A stretch of DNA of 64,000 nt, from the NCBI GenBank assembly GCA_947501565.1, contig CANMWJ010000005.1, positions 1-64,000 on the forward strand. The letters run 5' to 3'. The stretch comes from an uncultured Marinobacterium sp. (GTDB lineage Bacteria; Pseudomonadota; Gammaproteobacteria; Pseudomonadales; Balneatricaceae). The notes under the pieces are model-generated. The model had not been told where the DNA came from. It searched no databases and saw only the letters and a program-made list of their open reading frames with translations. A program made the translations under genes and the position numbers. Within the stretch, counting starts at the first letter, position 1. The number at the start of each line of letters is the position of its first letter. Of the stretch, positions 1-10,255 are shown piece by piece.

Positions 1-263
<263 letters not shown>

Positions 264-273
264 CCGGATCGCC

Positions 274-1227
274 TTAGTTGGTAGTGAGCTTGCGCTCAAT
301 GGCATCCATCAGGCGGGTGCCGATATCCAGGTTGAACTGGTTGTCCAGTTCGCGGATGCAGGTTGGGCTGGTAACGTTGATCTCGGTGAGGTAGTCACCG
401 ATCACATCCAGACCGACAAACAGCAGGCCTTTTTCTTTCAGGCTTGGGGCTACCTGATCGCAGATCCAACGGTCGCGTTCGGTCAGCGGTCGGCCTTCGC
501 CGGTACCGCCAGCTGCCAGGTTGCCACGGGTTTCACCGGCCATCGGGATACGTGCCAGGGCGTAAGGGACCGGTTCGCCATCGACGATCAGGATGCGCTT
601 GTCGCCATCCTTAATCTCCGGGATGTATTTCTGCGCCATGATCGTTTCGGTGCCGTACTTGGTCAGCGTTTCGATGATCACGCCCAGGTTGGTGCCATCT
701 TCGCGAATGTGGAAGATCTGGGAACCACCCATGCCATCCAGTGGCTTGAAGATGACATCGCCGTGTTCAGCGTGGAATGCGCGCAGCAGGTCTTCGCGAC
801 GGGTTACCAGTACCGGCGGGCAGCACTGTGGGAACTGGGTCGCGAACAGCTTCTCGTTGAAGTCACGCAGCGCCTGTGGCTTGTTGACGATCAGCGTACC
901 CTCGTTTTCTGCTTGTTCCAGCAGGTGGGTGCTGTAGATAAATTCGTTGTTGAACGGTGGGTCCTTGCGCATCAGGATGACGTTCAGGTCGGACAGATCC
1001 CGCTCTTTGTATTCGCCACGGTAGAACCAGTTCTCCGGGTTCATCTCAACGCTCAGCGGCGCCATCATCGCCTTCGCTTTACCGTCGCGGGAGAACAGGT
1101 CCTGCTGTTCCATATACCAGAGCTCCCAGCCTTTCTGCTGCGCCGCCCAAAGCATGGCCAGTGAACTGTCCTTTTTAAAGTTGATGTCCTCAATCGGGTC
1201 CATCACGATGCCGATTTTGATCGTCAT
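274..1227 (-). CDS. gshB: Glutathione synthetase
   Basis: This 317-residue protein joins gamma-glutamylcysteine and glycine with ATP to give glutathione, the last step of glutathione synthesis in the cytoplasm. The N-terminus MTIKIGIVMDPIEDINFKKD is typical of GshB. An ATP-grasp domain follows, with the glycine-rich loop GDVIFKPLDGMGG near residues 155-167 and the metal/nucleotide segment TEINVTSPTCIRELD near the C-terminus. Length matches the usual 315-318 residues. It starts at ATG 1227, about 130 nt after rsmE, and is followed within 11 nt by the TonB-like gene, an arrangement also known in Pseudomonas. No clear intrinsic terminator lies on either side, so rsmE-gshB-tonB may be partly co-transcribed. 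Confidence 0.97.
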   Translation of the reverse strand: MTIKIGIVMDPIEDINFKKDSSLAMLWAAQQKGWELWYMEQQDLFSRDGKAKAMMAPLSVEMNPENWFYRGEYKERDLSDLNVILMRKDPPFNNEFIYSTHLLEQAENEGTLIVNKPQALRDFNEKLFATQFPQCCPPVLVTRREDLLRAFHAEHGDVIFKPLDGMGGSQIFHIREDGTNLGVIIETLTKYGTETIMAQKYIPEIKDGDKRILIVDGEPVPYALARIPMAGETRGNLAAGGTGEGRPLTERDRWICDQVAPSLKEKGLLFVGLDVIGDYLTEINVTSPTCIRELDNQFNLDIGTRLMDAIERKLTTN

Positions 1228-1354
1228 GAATGCTGTAAACCTCTATCGTTTCCGGGTGTACGCCGGTCCCGTGCCGGACATGGTCCGGGTTCCAGCGGCA
1301 ACCTCATTGTTTGCCTGCTCTATAGATGGGGCCGGGAATGGCAAATTCAAGCGT

Positions 1355-2083
1355 TCAGCGCCAGTCGCCCCAGAGATACTGCAACAGCGCCAGTGCAGCC
1401 ACCGGTGCCGTTTCGGTACGCATCACACGTGGCCCCAGCGCTACGGGTTTGAAACCGTTTTCCAGGGCAAGTTCCACTTCACGCTCGGTTAGTCCGCCTT
1501 CGGGGCCGATCAGCAGGGCGACAGACTCCGGTTTTTCGATCTGTTCCAGTGGTTGTGCAGTATGGTGATGCATGACCAGTTTAAGGTCGGCGTCTTCGTT
1601 CTGGATCCACTGCTCCAGTGTCTGCGGTGCGGCGATTTCGGGTACGCTGGCGCGCCCGCTCTGCTCACAGGCGCTGATCGCTACCTGCTGCCAGTGGCGG
1701 ATCCGTTTCTCCTGCCGCTCGTTGTTGAGTTTGACCTCACAACGCTCTGAGAACAGCGGGATCATCTGCTGCATGCCCATCTCGGTGGCTTTCTGCACGG
1801 CGTAGTCCATGCGCTCGCCACGGGAAAGGGATTGGCCGATGCGTACCTGCAGGGAGGATTCGCTGCCGGCATCCTGTACCTCGATAATGCGGGCTTGCGC
1901 GCGACGTTTCTCGACGCTTTCGAGCTGTGCGCGGTAGTTATTGCCGTCCCCGTTAAACAGCACCAAGTTGTCGCCGGTGCGCATCCGCAACGCTTTGCAG
2001 ACGTGTTGCACGACACTGTCGCTCAGGTCGATGAGGCTGTCGGCGGCAAGGGGTTGGGGGTCGTAAAAACGGGGAATACGCAT
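1355..2083 (-). CDS. rsmE: 16S rRNA (uracil-1498-N3)-methyltransferase
   Basis: This 242-residue SPOUT-family enzyme methylates N3 of U1498 of 16S rRNA using S-adenosylmethionine. An N-terminal PUA-like domain (MRIPRFYDPQPL, then HVCKALRMRTGD) precedes the trefoil-knot domain with the signatures LLIGPEGGLTEREVELA and LGPRVMRTETAP that form the SAM pocket. I chose ATG 2083 because it gives the canonical RsmE start and family length. An upstream TTG at 2134 would add 17 unrelated residues and overlap the preceding gene's stop. It is 47 nt downstream of the GGDEF/EAL gene, and gshB follows in the same direction. Confidence 0.95.
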   Translation of the reverse strand: MRIPRFYDPQPLAADSLIDLSDSVVQHVCKALRMRTGDNLVLFNGDGNNYRAQLESVEKRRAQARIIEVQDAGSESSLQVRIGQSLSRGERMDYAVQKATEMGMQQMIPLFSERCEVKLNNERQEKRIRHWQQVAISACEQSGRASVPEIAAPQTLEQWIQNEDADLKLVMHHHTAQPLEQIEKPESVALLIGPEGGLTEREVELALENGFKPVALGPRVMRTETAPVAALALLQYLWGDWR

Positions 2084-2130
2084 GGATGTTCTCGGATTAA
2101 CGGGTATAACGGGGTCGCACAGAGCAGGGA

Positions 2131-4251
2131 TCAATCGATCTCGATGACCAGATCCTGCTCCAGAAGCTCTTCAAAGGGTTCGACTTTCAGCGGTCGGCTC
2201 AGGAAGAAGCCCTGAACGGTATCGCAGCCTACGCGACGTAGTTCGGCCAGCTGTTCCTGGGTTTCTACACCCTCGGCGATGACGCTGAGATTCAGACCCT
2301 GGGCCATCAGGATGATCGCTTCGACGATCTTGCGGTCCTGAGGGCAGGTGTCCAGCTCGTCGATAAAGGAGCGGTCGATCTTGATGTTATCGATGGCCAG
2401 GTTCTTGATGCGGCTGAGCGACGAGTAGCCGGTACCGAAGTCATCAATCGAGATGCTGACGCCGGTGGCGCGGATGTTGCGCAGCTGATCGCTGATCAGC
2501 TCCAGATCGTCGATCAGAACGCCTTCGGTCAGCTCCAGATCGAGATGATCCAGCGAGACCTGGTGGCGCCCGAAGATATCGGTCAGGGTGTCGAGGAAGT
2601 CCGGACGCAGGAAGCTGATGCCGGAGAGGTTAACCGCGATGCGTGGTGGCGTGAGCTGACGATCAAGCCAGTTGCGCACCTGCTTGGCAACTGCTTCCAG
2701 TACCCAGGCGTCGAGACGGGAGATCAGGCCACTCTGTTCGGCCACCGGGATAAACTGTGCCGGCGAGATAAAGCCTTTCTCCGGGTGCTCCCAGCGCAGC
2801 AGTACCTCGGCTGCAACCGGATTGTTGTTTTCCAGATCAAACAGCGGCTGGAACACCAGATAGAACTGATCCTCATCCAGCGCTTTCTGCATCTCCTGCC
2901 AGAGTTCGATGCTGTGATTCGGTTCATTGTGGGCCACCGCATCATAGAAGAGCAGATCGCGTTCCTGTTTTTTCGCCTGATTAACGGTGTTCTCGGCACG
3001 GCCAATCAGCTGGAAGTCGTAACCACCGTCGTCGGGGAAGATGCTGATGCCGGCGCGCCCTGCAACCTGCAAACGCTGCTCTTCCAGCTGGACCGGCTGC
3101 GCCAGAATGTCGAGTAAATTACGGCTGAGTGTTTCCAAAGCCTCGCGACTGGTCACGTTGGACAGCAGTATGCCCAGCGTGTCTTCCGACAGGCGTGCCA
3201 GTACGTCATCAGAGTGCAGTTCATCATGAATGCGGGCAGCGGTTTTGATCAGCACCTGATCGCTGCGTTCGCGCCCCATCTCGATGGTGATCTCATGCAG
3301 CAGATCGAGCCGCAATACAACAACCGCCAGCTGGCAGTCGCGATCATGTCGCGCGATCTCCTTATTAATCGCTTCACCTAGTGCCTGCCGGTTATAGAGG
3401 CGGGTGACCGGGTCGAAGGTTTCCAGGAAACGGACCTGATCCTGCATGGTGCGCAGGCGCTGGTTTTCGACCACGTGGTCGCGGAAACACTGCATGGCGC
3501 GAGCCATGTCGCCGATCTCATCGCGACGTTCGGTATCAAGGACTTCGAGGTCCGGATTGCCCTCGGTCAGCGTGTTCATCTGGCCGGCAAGACGGGTAAC
3601 CGGGTGAGCGATGTTGCTGGCGATGCGGTAGGCAAACAGCAGGGCAGCGATCAGCACGGTCAGTGTGATCCCCAGATAGGTGTAGGCGCGCGCGCGTACT
3701 AAGGGTTTCAGGTCATCCAGATAGAGCCCGGAACCGATGATCAGTTCGGTGCCCGGAATGCGTTCTGCGTAGCCGAGTTTGGGTACCGCCAGGCCGCCCT
3801 CGGGTTTGGGCCAGCGGAACTCCCAGAATACGGAGCCGTTTTCCTTGATCCCCTCGATCATCTTACGGGTGATGTAGATGCCATCATCGTCCCGCATATC
3901 CATCTGGTTGGTGCCGGTGAGCTGCTTCTGGATCGGGTGGGCGATATTCACACCCTGGATGTTGTAGAGGTAGAGGTATTCGCTGCCGGAGAAGCGGGTG
4001 GCGTTAATCAGTTCCTGCAGCTGGCGATCGAACTGCGCCTGGGTGATGGAGTTCTGCTGCAGATGCTGGTGCAGGGCCATGATCTGGCTGCGCCCGGCCT
4101 GAACGACACTCTGGATCTGTGACTTCCGGCTGTTGAGGATGTCATCTTGCGTAAAGCGGTAGGCGAGACTGGCTGTGACCAGCGTGCCGCACACCATAAT
4201 GATTACCAGCAGAATTAACTTGCGGTGAATCTGTATATTGCTTAGACGCAT
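2131..4251 (-). CDS. Membrane Cache-HAMP-(degenerate GGDEF)-EAL c-di-GMP phosphodiesterase
   Basis: The 706-residue protein has one TM helix at about 11-30, a periplasmic Cache-type sensor (about 35-185; EYLYLYNIQGVNIAHP and RIPGTELIIGSGLYLDD are typical of single-Cache receptors), a second TM at 190-210, HAMP (211-263), a GGDEF-like domain (270-436) and an EAL domain (445-700). The GGDEF site reads SEDT (about 355-358), so cyclase activity is probably lost. The EAL domain keeps EVLLRWEHP, the metal-binding DDFGTGYSS, IKIDRSFI and QGFFLSRPL, so c-di-GMP hydrolysis is expected. The Cache ligand is unknown, although such domains often bind small organic acids or amino acids. It follows metK but is separated from it by a strong terminator. 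Confidence 0.92.
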   Translation of the reverse strand: MRLSNIQIHRKLILLVIIMVCGTLVTASLAYRFTQDDILNSRKSQIQSVVQAGRSQIMALHQHLQQNSITQAQFDRQLQELINATRFSGSEYLYLYNIQGVNIAHPIQKQLTGTNQMDMRDDDGIYITRKMIEGIKENGSVFWEFRWPKPEGGLAVPKLGYAERIPGTELIIGSGLYLDDLKPLVRARAYTYLGITLTVLIAALLFAYRIASNIAHPVTRLAGQMNTLTEGNPDLEVLDTERRDEIGDMARAMQCFRDHVVENQRLRTMQDQVRFLETFDPVTRLYNRQALGEAINKEIARHDRDCQLAVVVLRLDLLHEITIEMGRERSDQVLIKTAARIHDELHSDDVLARLSEDTLGILLSNVTSREALETLSRNLLDILAQPVQLEEQRLQVAGRAGISIFPDDGGYDFQLIGRAENTVNQAKKQERDLLFYDAVAHNEPNHSIELWQEMQKALDEDQFYLVFQPLFDLENNNPVAAEVLLRWEHPEKGFISPAQFIPVAEQSGLISRLDAWVLEAVAKQVRNWLDRQLTPPRIAVNLSGISFLRPDFLDTLTDIFGRHQVSLDHLDLELTEGVLIDDLELISDQLRNIRATGVSISIDDFGTGYSSLSRIKNLAIDNIKIDRSFIDELDTCPQDRKIVEAIILMAQGLNLSVIAEGVETQEQLAELRRVGCDTVQGFFLSRPLKVEPFEELLEQDLVIEID

Positions 4252-4334
4252 GACTGGCCAGTAGGGAAAAAGTTATTTACTGATTTCTATCGGCTTACAG
4301 GGTAAGTGTCAATTCTTAAAGGGGTTTTCTGCAT

Positions 4335-4361
4335 AAAAAAAGCACCCGAAGGTGCTTTTTT
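4335..4361 (-). terminator. Intrinsic terminator downstream of metK
   Basis: The stem AGCACC/GGTGCT (4341-4346 with 4351-4356) is flanked by an A-run on the left and a T-run on the right. On the minus strand the loop is C(UUCG)G followed by seven U, a textbook terminator for metK. The symmetry also allows termination in the other direction. Confidence 0.93.
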
Positions 4362-4383
4362 AAAGGAAGTTCCTGATCGGTGA

Positions 4384-5574
4384 TCAGAGGCCAGCAGCGT
4401 CGCGCAGTGCGTCCGCTTTGTCGGTGCGCTCCCAGGTGAATGCGGTGAAGGTGTCATCACCGACAGTCATCTCGTAAGGATTGCGGCCGAAGTGACCGTA
4501 AGCAGCAGTGGCTTTGTACATCGGATGCAGCAGATCAAGCATTTTAGTGATCGCGTACGGACGCAGATCGAAGTGCTCGCGAACCAGCTCGATGATCTTC
4601 TCGTCGGAGATCTTGCCGGTGCCGAAAGTGTTGATGGACACGGAGGTTGGTTCAGCTACACCGATTGCGTAGGAAACCTGAATCTCACAACGGTCCGCCA
4701 GGCCCGCTGCAACGACGTTTTTCGCGACGTAACGGCCGGCGTAGGCTGCGGAGCGGTCTACCTTGGATGGATCCTTACCGGAGAATGCACCGCCACCGTG
4801 ACGTGCCATGCCGCCGTAGGTGTCAACGATGATCTTACGGCCGGTCAGACCACAGTCACCCACAGGACCACCGATTACGAAGTTGCCGGTTGGGTTGATG
4901 TGGAACTTAGTGTCGCTGGTGATCCATTCTGCTGGCAGCGTGTGCTTGATGATCAGCTCCATCACCGCTTCGCGCAGGTCGCTCAGCTTCACATCCGGAT
5001 CGTGCTGAGTAGACAGTACCACGGCATCGATACCTACTGGCTGACCGTTTTCGTAACGGAAAGACAGCTGGGATTTTGCATCCGGACGCAACCAAGGCAG
5101 CAGGCCGGACTTGCGTGCTTCCGCCTGACGCTCAACCAGACGGTGAGAGTAGGTGATTGGTGCTGGCATCAGAACGTCGGTTTCGTTGGATGCATAACCA
5201 AACATCAGACCCTGGTCGCCCGCGCCCTGATCTTCAGGCTTGGAGCGGTCAACGCCCTGAGCGATATCAATGGACTGCTTACCGATGATGTTGATGACAC
5301 CACAGGTTTCGCCGTCGTAACCTACATCGGAGGAGTTGTAACCGATATCGCAGATGACTTTACGGGTCAGCTCTTCCAGGTCGATCCAGGCAGAGGTGCT
5401 GATCTCACCGGAGATGATCGCAACACCGGTTTTTACCATGGTTTCACACGCTACGCGTGCGTACTTATCTTCCGCGATAATCGCATCCAGCACAGCATCG
5501 GAGATCTGATCCGCAATCTTATCCGGGTGACCTTCGGACACGGATTCGGAAGTGAACAAGCCGTATTCGCTCAT
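4384..5574 (-). CDS. metK: S-adenosylmethionine synthetase
   Basis: This 396-residue cytoplasmic enzyme makes SAM from methionine and ATP and acts as a tetramer. The full set of family motifs is visible: [20 protein letters not shown] at the N-terminus, [12 protein letters not shown] (the methionine/ATP loop near 115-126), [18 protein letters not shown] (phosphate-binding P-loop, about 260-277) and the C-terminal [13 protein letters not shown]. Length fits the family (about 384-400). It starts at ATG 5574, is divergent from tkt across a 306-nt gap, and ends 23 nt before its terminator. Its sense frame has almost no TTA, CTA or TCA codons, which leaves a long antisense open frame and suggests high expression. 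Confidence 0.98.
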   Translation of the reverse strand: MSEYGLFTSESVSEGHPDKIADQISDAVLDAIIAEDKYARVACETMVKTGVAIISGEISTSAWIDLEELTRKVICDIGYNSSDVGYDGETCGVINIIGKQSIDIAQGVDRSKPEDQGAGDQGLMFGYASNETDVLMPAPITYSHRLVERQAEARKSGLLPWLRPDAKSQLSFRYENGQPVGIDAVVLSTQHDPDVKLSDLREAVMELIIKHTLPAEWITSDTKFHINPTGNFVIGGPVGDCGLTGRKIIVDTYGGMARHGGGAFSGKDPSKVDRSAAYAGRYVAKNVVAAGLADRCEIQVSYAIGVAEPTSVSINTFGTGKISDEKIIELVREHFDLRPYAITKMLDLLHPMYKATAAYGHFGRNPYEMTVGDDTFTAFTWERTDKADALRDAAGL

Positions 5575-5880
5575 TTCAGCTAAGTATCCTCATCAGTTAA
5601 GGGGGTAAACCTGAGCTGCAGATTCCCGCTCTAAGGGTGGGGGCAGACTCTGTTGAAAGGTAATAAGCGCGGTATTTTATCCATCTATCTGCACAATTGC
5701 ATGATTTACACCACGCTTTTTCATGAAATTTTCATAGTTGCATATGAAATTACCTCATTTTTTTCGAAAACAGCGATTTCTTATTTGAAGCTGCTACGCA
5801 TCTGCGAGAAAATTACGCCTTTATTTTTGGGTCCTATCCTTCACGTAATTTATTGGGTTCAACCCCCAGGAGCAGATTGA
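5575..5880. promoter_or_regulatory. Divergent metK / tkt intergenic region
   Basis: This AT-rich stretch of 306 nt must hold both promoters. For metK a minus-strand TAAAAT (5674-5679) could be a -10 element and would give a leader of about 95 nt, but I found no good -35. For tkt a weak TTGAAG-N17-GAAAAT pair (5785-5813) is possible. A small hairpin GGG-TTCAA-CCC (5855-5865) precedes the tkt ribosome site AGGAG. I recognise no SAM riboswitch and no convincing MetJ box. A 75-codon open frame here (5653-5880) looks spurious. Confidence 0.5.
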
Positions 5881-7875
5881 ATGTCCTCTCGCAGAGAACT
5901 GGCCAACGCGATTCGCGCGTTGAGCATGGACGCGGTTCAGAAAGCAAAATCCGGTCACCCGGGTGCACCAATGGGCATGGCGGATATCGCCGAGGTGCTG
6001 TGGAACGATTTCCTGAAACACAACCCGACCAACCCAATGTGGTTCGATCGCGACCGTTTCGTGCTGTCTAACGGCCACGGATCCATGCTGATCTACTCTC
6101 TGCTGCACCTGAGCGGCTACGACGTTTCTGTCGATGACCTGAAAAACTTCCGTCAGCTGCACTCCAAAACTGCAGGCCACCCGGAATACGGTTACTGCCC
6201 GGGCGTTGAAACCACTACCGGTCCTCTGGGCCAGGGTATCTCCAACGCAGTAGGTATGGCGGCAGCTGAGAAAGTACTGGCGGCACAGTTCAACCGTGAT
6301 GGCCACGAAATCGTTGACCACAACACCTACGTGTTCCTGGGCGATGGCTGCATGATGGAAGGTATCTCCCACGAAGCTTGCTCTCTGGCGGGTACGCTGG
6401 GTCTGGGTAAACTGATCGCGTTCTGGGATGACAACGGCATCTCTATCGACGGTGAAGTTGAAGGCTGGTACACCGACGACAACGTGAAGCGTTTCGAATC
6501 CTACGGCTGGCAGGTTATTCCAGGCGTAGATGGCCACGATCCTGATCAGATCCGCGCTGCGATTGAGCAGGCGAAAGAGAACGCTGAGCAGCCAACGCTG
6601 ATCTGCTGCAAAACCATCATCGGTTTCGGTTCTCCAAATAAAGAAGGCAAAGAAGATTGCCACGGCGCACCTCTGGGTGACGACGAGATCAAACTGACCC
6701 GTGAACGTCTGGGTTGGGAACACGCGCCGTTTGAAGTGCCAGCGGATATCTATGCTGACTGGAACGCTGCGGAAGCGGGTACTCACGCAGAGAACGAGTG
6801 GAACGAGCGTCTGGCTGCGTACCGCGCTGCATACCCTGAACTGGCTGAAGAACTGCTGCGTCGTGTAAGCGGTGAGCTGCCAGCGGAATTCTCTGAGAAA
6901 TCTGAAGCGTACATCGCTGAAGTGGCTGAGAAAGGCGAAACTATCGCATCCCGTAAGGCGTCCCAGAATGCACTGAACGCATACGGCCCTCTGCTGCCAG
7001 AACTGCTGGGCGGTTCCGCTGACCTGGCCGGTTCCAACCTGACCCTGTGGTCTGGTGCTAAAGGCGTTGAGAAAAACGACGCGTCCGGCAACTACCTGTT
7101 CTACGGCGTACGTGAATTCGGTATGTCCGCGATGATGAACGGTATCGCGCTGCACGGCGGTTTCGTACCTTACGGTGCGACCTTCCTGGTCTTCATGGAG
7201 TACGCACGTAACGCCCTGCGTATGGCTGCACTGATGAAGCAGCGTGCGATCCACGTTTACACCCACGATTCTATCGGTCTGGGCGAAGACGGCCCGACTC
7301 ACCAGCCAATCGAGCAGGTGGCGAACATGCGTCACACGCCGAACCTGAGCTGCTGGCGTCCATGTGACGCAGTTGAGTCTGCGGTAGCCTGGAAGTCTGC
7401 GCTGGAGCGTAACGACGGTCCGACTGCGCTGGTATTCTCCCGTCAGGGTCTGCCACACCAGGCACGTACTGAGGAGCAGATCGCGAACATCAAACGTGGT
7501 GGCTACATCCTGCGTGACACCGACGGTCAGCCTGACGCGATTCTGATCGCGACCGGTTCCGAAGTGTCTCTGGCGATGGATGCAGCGGAAGCGCTGGCTG
7601 CTGAAGGTAAGCAGGTACGCGTTGTTTCCATGCCGGAAACTGGTATGTTCGATAAGCAGGATGCTGACTACCGTGAAGCGGTACTGCCAGCAGCAGTCAC
7701 TGCGCGTGTAGCGGTTGAAGCCCTGCAGGCGGACTTCTGGTACAAGTATGTTGGCCTGAACGGCAAGATCGTTGGTATGACCACCTTCGGTGAGTCTGCA
7801 CCAGCGGGCGACCTGTTCAAGCACTTCGGTTTCACCACCGAAAACGTAGTAGAGACCGTTAAGTCTCTGCTCTGA
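5881..7875 (+). CDS. tkt: Transketolase
   Basis: This 664-residue thiamine-diphosphate enzyme moves two-carbon units between sugar phosphates in the pentose phosphate pathway. The pyrophosphate-binding region ([33 protein letters not shown]) and the ThDP motif [13 protein letters not shown]...[10 protein letters not shown] are intact. The pyrimidine domain carries [20 protein letters not shown] and [16 protein letters not shown]. Length matches the usual 660-670. A good AGGAG ribosome site precedes ATG 5881. It is the first gene of tkt-epd-pgk-fba, linking the pentose phosphate pathway with lower glycolysis/gluconeogenesis. Codons are strongly biased: no in-frame TTA, CTA or TCA over nearly the entire gene. 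Confidence 0.98.
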   Translation: MSSRRELANAIRALSMDAVQKAKSGHPGAPMGMADIAEVLWNDFLKHNPTNPMWFDRDRFVLSNGHGSMLIYSLLHLSGYDVSVDDLKNFRQLHSKTAGHPEYGYCPGVETTTGPLGQGISNAVGMAAAEKVLAAQFNRDGHEIVDHNTYVFLGDGCMMEGISHEACSLAGTLGLGKLIAFWDDNGISIDGEVEGWYTDDNVKRFESYGWQVIPGVDGHDPDQIRAAIEQAKENAEQPTLICCKTIIGFGSPNKEGKEDCHGAPLGDDEIKLTRERLGWEHAPFEVPADIYADWNAAEAGTHAENEWNERLAAYRAAYPELAEELLRRVSGELPAEFSEKSEAYIAEVAEKGETIASRKASQNALNAYGPLLPELLGGSADLAGSNLTLWSGAKGVEKNDASGNYLFYGVREFGMSAMMNGIALHGGFVPYGATFLVFMEYARNALRMAALMKQRAIHVYTHDSIGLGEDGPTHQPIEQVANMRHTPNLSCWRPCDAVESAVAWKSALERNDGPTALVFSRQGLPHQARTEEQIANIKRGGYILRDTDGQPDAILIATGSEVSLAMDAAEALAAEGKQVRVVSMPETGMFDKQDADYREAVLPAAVTARVAVEALQADFWYKYVGLNGKIVGMTTFGESAPAGDLFKHFGFTTENVVETVKSLL

Positions 7876-7880
7876 TCTGT

Positions 7881-7909
7881 AAAAAAGGGGCAGCTTATTC
7901 AGCTGCCCC
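7881..7909 (+). terminator. Hairpin between tkt and epd (partial terminator or processing site)
   Basis: A perfect 9-bp stem (7887-7895 with 7901-7909, loop TATTC) begins 12 nt after the tkt stop codon. The downstream side, TGCTGTTTCTG, has no proper U-run, so it may reduce rather than stop transcription into epd, or stabilise the tkt mRNA 3' end. Confidence 0.6.
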
Positions 7910-7930
7910 TGCTGTTTCTGAGCCCTGTCG

Positions 7931-8950
7931 ATGACCTACCGCGTCGCTATCAATGGTTATGGCCGTATCGGCCAGTGTGTTTTGCGTGCCATCTATGAGA
8001 ATGGTTACCGTGACACGCTGGAGGTGGTTGCGATCAATGAACTCTCCGACATCGATACCGTTACCTATCTGACCCGCTATGACACCACCCACGGGCGTTT
8101 CCCGGTTGGTGTGGACCATAACGGTACCCATCTGCAGGTGAATGGCGATCAGATACTGGTGCTGAACCAGCCTGATGCAGCTCAGCTGCCCTGGGATGAG
8201 CTGGGTATCGATCTGGTACTGGAGTGTTCCGGTTCCTTTAAGGATCGAGCCAGCGCCGAGCTGCACTTGCAGGCGGGCGCCAAGCGACTGCTGTTCTCGC
8301 AGCCTGCCACCGATGAAGTGGATGCCACGATCGTATTCGGGCTGAACGAACAGCTGTTACGTGCCGACCATACGGTGGTATCTGCCGCGTCCTGTACCAC
8401 CAATTGTGTGGTGCCGGTGCTGGACCTGCTGGATCGTGCGTTTGGTATCGAAAACGGTGTCACCACCACGATCCACTCGGCGATGAACGACCAGCCGGTG
8501 ATCGACAGTTATCACCAGACCGATCTGCGTCTGACACGCAGCGCGTTGCATTCCATTATCCCGGTAGACACCGGCCTGAATCGTGGTATCGACCGTCTGT
8601 TGCCGCATCTGGCGCAGCGTTTTGAATGTCTGCACCTGCGTGTGCCGACGATCAATGTGTCGGTGATGGACCTGTCGCTGAACCTGAAGAAACCGACGGA
8701 CAGCGACCAGATCAACGCGATCTTTAAACTGGCGGCTTATGCCGAGCTCAAAGGACTTTTGGGCTATACCGAGGAGCCGCACGCTTCGGTAGACTTTAAC
8801 CGCGACCCGCGCTCGGGTGTGGTGGACGGTACCCAGACCCGGGTATCCGGTGGCACGCTGGTGAAAATGCTGTGCTGGTTTGATAACGAATGGGGCTTTG
8901 CCAACCGGATGCTGGACGTGAGTCGGCACTGGTTGCAGCTAAAAAGCTAA
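7931..8950 (+). CDS. epd: D-erythrose-4-phosphate dehydrogenase
   Basis: This 339-residue NAD-dependent enzyme of the GapDH superfamily oxidises erythrose 4-phosphate to 4-phosphoerythronate, the first step toward pyridoxal phosphate. Evidence: the Rossmann start YRVAINGYGRIGQCVLRAIY, the catalytic cysteine in SAASCTTNCV, and the Epd-type segment MNDQPVIDSYHQTDLRLTRS followed by SIIPVDT. That segment separates Epd from glycolytic Gap, which lacks the QPVIDSYH pattern. Length equals E. coli Epd. It sits 55 nt after tkt, which supplies its substrate, and upstream of pgk and fba as in other gammaproteobacteria. GAPDH side activity cannot be excluded. Confidence 0.93.
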   Translation: MTYRVAINGYGRIGQCVLRAIYENGYRDTLEVVAINELSDIDTVTYLTRYDTTHGRFPVGVDHNGTHLQVNGDQILVLNQPDAAQLPWDELGIDLVLECSGSFKDRASAELHLQAGAKRLLFSQPATDEVDATIVFGLNEQLLRADHTVVSAASCTTNCVVPVLDLLDRAFGIENGVTTTIHSAMNDQPVIDSYHQTDLRLTRSALHSIIPVDTGLNRGIDRLLPHLAQRFECLHLRVPTINVSVMDLSLNLKKPTDSDQINAIFKLAAYAELKGLLGYTEEPHASVDFNRDPRSGVVDGTQTRVSGGTLVKMLCWFDNEWGFANRMLDVSRHWLQLKS

Positions 8951-8990
8951 TTTCAATTACTTTTCATTTAGAAAGAGTTAGGACACGTCA

Positions 8991-10157
8991 ATGAGCGTAC
9001 TGAAGATGACTGATCTGGATCTGAGCGGTAAACGCGTTCTGATCCGTGAAGACCTCAATGTCCCTGTCAAGGATGGCCAGGTTACCTCCGATGCCCGTAT
9101 CCGCGCATCTCTGCCAACAATCGAGCTGGCCCTGAAAGCGGGTGCCAAAGTGATGGTGATGTCCCACCTGGGTCGCCCAACCGAAGGTGAATACGATGAG
9201 GAGTTCTCCCTGGCACCGGTTGCTGATTACATCTCCAAGCTGCTGGAACGTCCGGTTCCACTGGTAAAAGACTGGCTGGATGGCGGTTTCGACGTTGCTG
9301 AAGGTGAACTGGTTTTGCTGGAGAACGTACGTTTCAACGCCGGTGAGAAGAAAAACAACGAAGAGCTGTCCAAACAGATGGCTGCGTTGTGTGATGTTTA
9401 CGTAATGGACGCATTCGGTACGGCTCACCGTGCACAGGCGTCTACTCACGGTGTTGCGCAGTTCGCACCGGTTGCATGTGCTGGCCCACTGCTGGCAGGT
9501 GAGCTGGAAGCGCTGGCGCAGGCACTGGAAACTCCTGCGAAGCCACTGACCGCGATCGTGGGTGGTTCCAAAGTCTCCACCAAGCTGACCGTACTGGAAG
9601 CGCTGTCCGACAAAGTGGACCAGCTGATCGTGGGCGGCGGTATCGCCAACACCTTCCTGGCTGCTGCTGGAAAACCGGTTGGTAAATCCCTGTACGAAGA
9701 AGACCTGATTCCTCAGGCGAAAGCGCTGATGGAGAAGGTAAACGTACCTGTTCCGACTGACGTAGTTGTGGCGAAAGAGTTCGCTGAAGACGCGGAAGCG
9801 GTGATCAAGTCTGCTGACGACGTTGCAGAAGACGAGATGATTCTGGATATCGGCCCTGAGTCTGCGAAGGTTCTGGCTGAGCTGCTGAAAGATGCAGGCA
9901 CCATCATCTGGAACGGCCCTGTGGGCGTGTTCGAATTCGATCAGTTCGGCGAAGGTACCAAGGCACTGTCCATGGCGATCGCTGACAACAAAGGTTTCTC
10001 CATTGCGGGTGGCGGTGATACGCTGGCAGCTGTGGATAAATACGATATCGCTGAGCAGGTGTCCTACATCTCTACCGGCGGTGGTGCGTTCCTCGAGTTC
10101 GTGGAAGGCAAGAAACTGCCGGCAGTGGCAGTACTGGAAGAGCGCGCAGCTCAGTAA
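8991..10157 (+). CDS. pgk: Phosphoglycerate kinase
   Basis: This 388-residue glycolytic enzyme interconverts 1,3-bisphosphoglycerate plus ADP and 3-phosphoglycerate plus ATP. Family motifs: [19 protein letters not shown] with the substrate-binding arginine, [37 protein letters not shown], and the nucleotide-site segments [34 protein letters not shown] and the closing [12 protein letters not shown]. Length fits bacterial Pgk. It starts at ATG 8991 behind an AGGA ribosome site, 40 nt after epd. Its 3-phosphoglycerate also feeds SerA, which is encoded elsewhere in the window. Confidence 0.98.
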   Translation: MSVLKMTDLDLSGKRVLIREDLNVPVKDGQVTSDARIRASLPTIELALKAGAKVMVMSHLGRPTEGEYDEEFSLAPVADYISKLLERPVPLVKDWLDGGFDVAEGELVLLENVRFNAGEKKNNEELSKQMAALCDVYVMDAFGTAHRAQASTHGVAQFAPVACAGPLLAGELEALAQALETPAKPLTAIVGGSKVSTKLTVLEALSDKVDQLIVGGGIANTFLAAAGKPVGKSLYEEDLIPQAKALMEKVNVPVPTDVVVAKEFAEDAEAVIKSADDVAEDEMILDIGPESAKVLAELLKDAGTIIWNGPVGVFEFDQFGEGTKALSMAIADNKGFSIAGGGDTLAAVDKYDIAEQVSYISTGGGAFLEFVEGKKLPAVAVLEERAAQ

Positions 10158-10180
10158 ATCCGTTGCTTAGCCCTGCGGTC

Positions 10181-10208
10181 GACAGCCGGTGCCCGTCACG
10201 CGGCTGTC
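10181..10208 (+). other. Intercistronic stem-loop between pgk and fba
   Basis: GACAGCCG (10181-10188) pairs perfectly with CGGCTGTC (10201-10208) across a 12-nt loop. No U-run follows, so this is more likely an mRNA stability or processing element than a terminator; it may help set different pgk and fba levels. Confidence 0.6.
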
Positions 10209-10255
10209 AGATGCAGGTGATATAACAACAGCTAAAAAATTTTGAGGTTCAAAAA

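Noticed and set aside
5575-5600. Hammerhead-ribozyme-like CTGATGAG and GAAA in the metK leader (minus strand)
   Set aside because: The core words occur but there is no stem between them and no cleavage-site helix; chance match around the ribosome site.
5653-5880. 75-residue open frame in the metK-tkt gap
   Set aside because: AT-rich, no good ribosome site, no similarity I recognise, and it occupies the region needed for two promoters. Its stop directly abuts the tkt ATG by chance.
5821-7824. 667-codon open frame antisense to tkt
   Set aside because: Same cause: in-register antisense of a strongly codon-biased gene; no motif, no ribosome site, low-plausibility composition.
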